Shown piece by piece: positions 59,956 to 64,000 of a stretch of 64,000 nt of DNA (position 1 is the stretch's first letter; every line of letters starts with the position of its first letter). The stretch is taken from NCBI RefSeq assembly GCF_052116585.1, contig NZ_JBQKKT010000006.1, positions 86,860 to 150,859 on the forward strand, given 5' to 3'. The notes below the pieces were generated by a model, which was not told the origin of the DNA, did not search any database, and saw nothing but the letters and a program-made list of their open reading frames with translations. The DNA comes from Luteococcus sp052116585 (lineage in GTDB: Bacteria; Actinomycetota; Actinomycetes; Propionibacteriales; Propionibacteriaceae). The position numbers and the translations under genes were made by a program.

Positions 59956-62522
59956 GCGGCTTGGACATCAACTTCGACCAGGCAGACATTGATGCCATCT
60001 CGTCTGACTTCGACCTTCGCGGCCCCAACAAGAAGGCTCTGAGGGCCTTGGTCATGGCGCTCACCGAGGACGACTTCGACCCGTCCGTCACGCAGGTGAT
60101 GAACCTGGCAACGGGGGCCGGCAAGACCTACCTCATGGCGGCCTTCATTGAGTACCTCCGCCGTCAGGATGTCGAGAACGTCATGATCGTGACGCCCTCG
60201 CTCACGGTTCAGAACAAGACCGTTCAGAACTTCACCCACGGAACGCGCCGCTACATCGCGGGAGCCCCTGTGCCTCCCGAGGTAACGACGCCGCAAGACT
60301 ACTCCGCGTGGAGAGCGCGGCAGAACGGGCCTGCTGAGCTTCAATATGGGCACGACCGCCCGATGATGACGTTCATCTTCAACATTCAGCAGCTCATTGC
60401 GCCCAAGTCGCTGGAGGGGGCAACACATGGTGGAACCAACGTCGCGGCGCAGCTTCGTACACGTCGTTTCGATGAGTCTTCCGGCGCGTTGTTCGAGTAC
60501 TTGCAGACTCGTCGCGATCTGGTCGTGATTGCCGACGAATCCCACCTCTACGGACCGTCAGCACAGGCCTTCTCTGCAGCGCTTCGGGAGCTGGACCCGG
60601 CGGCGACGATCGGGCTCACGGCATCGGCTTCGCCGGAGGATCATGTTGTCTTCAAGTATCCGCTTTACCAGGCGATTGCAGACCAGTTTGTGAAGACCCC
60701 CGTCCTAGCATTCCGCAAGAGCGGCTACGGTTCAGATCAGGCGTCGGAAGAGCAGCAGCTGCGCGACGCGCTGACGCTTCGGTCGCTCAAGCAAACGCAC
60801 TACGACGCTTGGACGCAGGTGCACTCTCTGCCTCACCTCAATGCCGTCGCCTTCATCGTCTGCGCGGATGTGGCGCACGCCACGCAGGTCGCCGAACTCC
60901 TCCGAAGCCCCGGCTACCTGGGGCAGGACTCTGCTGTCCTCCAAGTCGACAACACCCACAACGATGCAGGTACTCAGCTGCAGCTCGATCGACTCGACGA
61001 GGCCGACTCGAACGTGCTCGCCGTAGTCAGTGTGAACAAGCTGAAGGAGGGATTTGACGTCAAGAACATTGCTGTAATCGTCACCCTTCGAGCGATGGCC
61101 TCCGAAGTGCTCACCCAACAGACCATGGGTCGCGGTCTCCGCCTTCCGTTCGGCAAGTACACCGGCGTTGCCCAGATCGACCAGCTCGACATCGTGAGCC
61201 ATCGGTCCTTCGAGGAGCTTTTGAAGGCCGAAAACGTTCTGGACCAATTCGGCCTGGCCGAAGATGCCCCAGCCAGTGCCGTAGCGGCGATGGCTTCTCA
61301 GATCCGTAATGCTGAGCAGGTGCAGACGGGGGGAGTTTCCGGCGCCGAGCACGCGGATGTGGTGGAGCCGATGTGGGCGCACGAAACCCAATCTCCCCAG
61401 CCTGGCGGGGTTTTTGCCGCAGTCACGGTCGATTCGGCCGAGACTGGTGCGCCCATGGCAGTGACCCTGATCGATGATGACGCCGACCTGGCCACGATCC
61501 TGCCGCCCAATCCCGAGCCGGTCGTGGTCTCGATGAATCCGCAGTTCGCCGGCAAGACGTTCACCTTTCCCGTCACGACGATGGTGACTCAGGTGCCGCC
61601 CTTTTCGTTGGCGTTAATCACGCCTCAAGCGCTGCGCGAAGCGGCCCAACGAGTCACATCGAGTGGTGAACTGATGGTGCGAAAGGAGATCGTCGCCGGC
61701 GTTCGTCGCAAGCTGCGCGTCGTCGATGCCGAGGGAGCCGAGGTCGAAAGCATGCCGGTAAGCGCCGAGGACGCCCAGACAACGCTCCTCAAGCTGCTCG
61801 CCGATTCGCAGGTGATCCCCACAACAGCCGAGAACATCAGGCTGGCAAAGGCTCACATCCTGCCGAACTTCATACCGGCAGTGACCTTCGAGCAATGGAC
61901 CGTGAAGTCCGTGACGTCTGCCGTGCACGAGCTCGACAGCCTCATCCGGCGCGAAGTGTCCAAGCTCCTGGCTCAGACTCATGTCGTCACGGAGATTCAC
62001 CCGCAGACGCTGCCCATCGAAAGCGAGTTCTACCTCCCGCTGGGGGAGTACATCCACGACCAGATCGACAACCGCCAAGAGTTCGTCCGGGGCCGCTACT
62101 ACAACGGCTGGTTCAAGTCTCTATTCGATGCGGAGTCGTTCGACTCGTGGTCAGCTGAGTACCAGCTCGCGAAGCTCCTGACCATCTCGCCAAACATCGT
62201 CTGGTGGAAGCGCCTGCATCCATCCGAAGGCGCCTCCATCCACTACACAGTCCAGAAGCGCTACTTCCCCGACTTCGTTGCCTACGACACCAATGGTGTC
62301 CACTGGATCATCGAGGGCAAGGACGCACGCGGTCGTGACAACGCCGAGGTTCAATCCAAGCGCGAGGCAGCCCAACAGACCGTAATCCATGTCTTGGCCC
62401 ACGAGGCGTTCGAGGACCAGCGGTGGGGCTACCTGATCGCGTACGAGGACGACATCCAGCGTGCAGACACCTGGGACGACCTCAAGTCGATGGCGTCGCC
62501 TGTTGCCCCACCAGGGATCTGA
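59952..62522 (+). CDS. res: type III restriction endonuclease subunit (Res)
   Basis: 856 residues. Walker A ATGAGKT at 53-59, DESH near 195 (VVIADESHLYG), helicase motif VI QTMGRGLRLPFG, C-terminal PD-(D/E)XK nuclease PDFVAYDTNGVHWIIEGKDARG (Asp near 774, E-x-K near 788). ATP-dependent translocation or diffusion, then cleavage. GTG start, coupled to mod. Both domains look intact. Confidence 0.92.
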   Translation: MSGLDINFDQADIDAISSDFDLRGPNKKALRALVMALTEDDFDPSVTQVMNLATGAGKTYLMAAFIEYLRRQDVENVMIVTPSLTVQNKTVQNFTHGTRRYIAGAPVPPEVTTPQDYSAWRARQNGPAELQYGHDRPMMTFIFNIQQLIAPKSLEGATHGGTNVAAQLRTRRFDESSGALFEYLQTRRDLVVIADESHLYGPSAQAFSAALRELDPAATIGLTASASPEDHVVFKYPLYQAIADQFVKTPVLAFRKSGYGSDQASEEQQLRDALTLRSLKQTHYDAWTQVHSLPHLNAVAFIVCADVAHATQVAELLRSPGYLGQDSAVLQVDNTHNDAGTQLQLDRLDEADSNVLAVVSVNKLKEGFDVKNIAVIVTLRAMASEVLTQQTMGRGLRLPFGKYTGVAQIDQLDIVSHRSFEELLKAENVLDQFGLAEDAPASAVAAMASQIRNAEQVQTGGVSGAEHADVVEPMWAHETQSPQPGGVFAAVTVDSAETGAPMAVTLIDDDADLATILPPNPEPVVVSMNPQFAGKTFTFPVTTMVTQVPPFSLALITPQALREAAQRVTSSGELMVRKEIVAGVRRKLRVVDAEGAEVESMPVSAEDAQTTLLKLLADSQVIPTTAENIRLAKAHILPNFIPAVTFEQWTVKSVTSAVHELDSLIRREVSKLLAQTHVVTEIHPQTLPIESEFYLPLGEYIHDQIDNRQEFVRGRYYNGWFKSLFDAESFDSWSAEYQLAKLLTISPNIVWWKRLHPSEGASIHYTVQKRYFPDFVAYDTNGVHWIIEGKDARGRDNAEVQSKREAAQQTVIHVLAHEAFEDQRWGYLIAYEDDIQRADTWDDLKSMASPVAPPGI

Positions 62523-62653
62523 CATGCCGACCGATGGCTGGTGAGTTGGGCTCTACTTAATCAAGGCCTCGCTGCGCTCGCCTGCCGATGCGGCCCGTGT
62601 CCTCGCTCGCTGCGGGTCGTTTGCTGCAGGCCGTCCGTGGCGGACCCTTGGCG

Positions 62654-63589
62654 CTAGCTTCGGTAGGGGATGTTAGGAATGGTCACAGCGACAGGAGGAG
62701 CTTCCATCGCATAGACGACGGTCTCGATACGACCATCATCGTATTCGACCTCCTCCGAGTGAACGTTGTAGCCGAAACCATTCTGTTCCAGGAGAAGATG
62801 AATTGAATTGATCTCCTTGGGACTTGCGCCCGGACCCAGCCGAATCTCTTTAATTGGCAGCGGAGACGGCTCCGACACCACCTCCCCCCATCTAGATGCC
62901 CCCGTCAGCCTGACATATGGCGTCACACCGAACGGCCCACTGCGAAACTTGATAGCATCCCGAGAATTGGGAAAGACAACTATCCTCTCTTCACGCTCAT
63001 CCTCGAACGCAGAGTGCTTGTAGTGAGCCCGCGCCACCTCATACGCGTTGCCGAAATCTCGATAGAAGCCACCCTCATCAGACTCATACTTATCCAAAGC
63101 GGCGGTGATATCATCCTGTAGCCCCCAGGGAATACTATTGTCGGAAATATATTCTACTGCATCCCATTCTAAAACTTTCGCAGTCTCGACGAGAGGCTTC
63201 TCGGATAGTACGCCGAGTGGCGACTTAGGATCCATACCGATTGCAACTGCCCGTCTAGACTTGCCATAATTTCGCCACAACGTGAGACAGTTTCCGTCAC
63301 CGGACGCGCAGGCGACGAACTGAAGCATGCCATTGACGTTCGTATCTCGTCCGACCCAATTCTCGCCCTCATATATCGAGAAGAGCTGATCTACGAGACT
63401 CACATCAAAGGGCAGCGAATCACCCTGCCGATGAAGGAAAGCTCCCAGCGCCGCAAGCAAGAACCGCCCTTCTCCTGGGTCGTTCATAAAATCACAATGC
63501 CCCGCCCAGAGTTCCCGTTTTTCAACGATACCCAACAGACCTGAAATGTCTGTATAGTGCCACACGAGATCGTTTGTTCTGTCGCTCAT
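62654..63589 (-). CDS. DUF2971 domain protein
   Basis: About 311 residues. The N-terminal HYTDISGLLGIVEKRELWAGHCDFMNDPGEG is the DUF2971 signature; SGDGNCLTLWRNYGKSRRAVAIGM follows. DUF2971 proteins are frequent in mobile elements and defence islands; some are suspected abortive-infection factors. Its base composition is clearly more AT-rich than all neighbours, marking separate acquisition. ATG at 63589 or 63601 (four residues longer); neither has a clear ribosome-binding site. Convergent with res. Confidence 0.82.
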   Translation of the reverse strand: MSDRTNDLVWHYTDISGLLGIVEKRELWAGHCDFMNDPGEGRFLLAALGAFLHRQGDSLPFDVSLVDQLFSIYEGENWVGRDTNVNGMLQFVACASGDGNCLTLWRNYGKSRRAVAIGMDPKSPLGVLSEKPLVETAKVLEWDAVEYISDNSIPWGLQDDITAALDKYESDEGGFYRDFGNAYEVARAHYKHSAFEDEREERIVVFPNSRDAIKFRSGPFGVTPYVRLTGASRWGEVVSEPSPLPIKEIRLGPGASPKEINSIHLLLEQNGFGYNVHSEEVEYDDGRIETVVYAMEAPPVAVTIPNIPYRS

Positions 63590-63666
63590 GGAGAAGAGCA
63601 TATTACTTGGTCATGAGCCTGTCGCGCAGGACGCGCAACCTGCCCAAAGGAGACGTTCAGACCACT

Positions 63667-64000
63667 CTAGTGCCCCGTGTGTGAAGTTGTTGGACGGTTG
63701 GCTTTGGCGAGGATTTCGTCGGCGGTCTTGGTCCAGATGAAGGGGTGGCAGCGGTCGTTCCAGCCGTTGACGAAGGCCCGGATCTTGGCGTTGAGGTCCT
63801 TGACCGACGGGAACACTCCGCGGCGGATGGCTTGTTTGTCGATGATCCCGAACCAGACCTCGACCAGGTTCAGCCATGACCCGCTGGGGGGGTGAAGTGG
63901 ACGTGGATCCGCGGGTTGGCCGCCAGCCAGTCACGCACCTCGACACGTTTGTGGGTGGCGTAGTTGTCCATCACCAAGTGCAGCTGCTGGTCGGGATAGG
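63667..64000 (-). pseudogene. IS630 family transposase, 3' fragment with a frameshift
   Basis: Minus strand: YPDQQLHLVMDNYATHKRVEVRDWLAANPRIHVHFTPP, then a C7 tract (63886-63892) after which the frame must shift by -1 to continue as SGSWLNLVEVWFGIIDKQAIRRGVF and end KANRPTTSHTGH. The DN and E of the DDE triad are present (MDN; WLNLVEVWF). The rest is beyond the window. Either a dead copy or a slippage site. Confidence 0.8.

Larger units (their letters stand above)
51331..64000. mobile_element. actinomycete integrative and conjugative element (pSAM2-like), right end outside the window
   Basis: Genes with a plasmid lifestyle follow tRNA-Ser: tyrosine integrase, excisionase, HUH replication initiator, FtsK-like transfer ATPase, pra-type activator and GntR (KorSA-like) repressor, in the gene order of pSAM2-type elements. 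Cargo: type III restriction-modification, DUF2971, PD-(D/E)XK-like gene and IS630 fragment. No second copy of the tRNA 3' end was found before 64000. Confidence 0.85.

Noticed and set aside
62523..64000. right attachment site of the element
   Set aside because: No repeat of the tRNA-Ser 3' end found; the element must end outside the window.

Overview
The window is chromosomal DNA from a high-GC actinobacterium. Evidence: strongly GC-biased codon use, a WhiB regulator, a GlxR-type Crp, the actinobacterial helicase/Tad neighbourhood, a translational ileS T-box and a pSAM2-type integrative element. The order helicase/Tad - Nudix/TlpA/nth - crp - RidA - whiB4 - ponA2 - phosphoesterase - lysC - recR/ybaB - dnaX follows the order remembered for Mycobacterium tuberculosis (about Rv3649 to Rv3721). 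Gene content fits Propionibacteriaceae best; that family call is an inference.

Layout. (1) 0-14 kb: a methyltransferase and an Hrq1/MrfA-type helicase (divergent), an AAA ATPase, a long YceI protein, then a complete Tad-like pilus cluster on the minus strand (ssd, tadA, tadB, tadC, hairpin, DUF4244 pilin, TadE, TadE-like), a methyltransferase, NhaA and a holin-like membrane protein. (2) 14-24 kb: alpha-glucosidase, Nudix-TlpA-nth, Crp, a DUF4177-like small protein with RidA, WhiB4-like regulator, PBP and phosphoesterase. (3) 24-31 kb: tRNA-Pro, an AT-rich stretch, a small RNA gene with three C-rich hairpin loops, murJ-lysC, DUF1707, GNAT, Gfo/Idh and an FG-GAP secreted protein. (4) 31-42 kb: ileS with a T-box leader and two palindromic insertions in its coding sequence, an ABC/membrane/secreted-protein cassette, an MFS transporter, and a BCCT osmolyte transporter fused in frame to a dephospho-CoA-kinase-like domain that lacks the P-loop lysine. 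(5) 42-51 kb: HAD, recR, ybaB, glycerate kinase, dnaX, DUF4287/DUF5655, S4 protein and CycA-type permease. (6) 51 kb to the end: tRNA-Ser(GGA) and an actinomycete integrative element (int, xis, HUH rep, FtsK-like tra, pra, GntR repressor) carrying a type III restriction-modification operon, a DUF2971 gene and a PD-(D/E)XK-like gene. An IS630 transposase fragment runs off the end. The right attachment site is not in the window.

The strongest candidates for something new are the BCCT-CoaE fusion, the three-hairpin C-loop RNA (6C-like) with possible targets at the crp and yceI ribosome-binding sites, and the paired DnaA-box-like motifs before both halves of the Tad cluster. All assignments come from reading the sequence; no database search was run.
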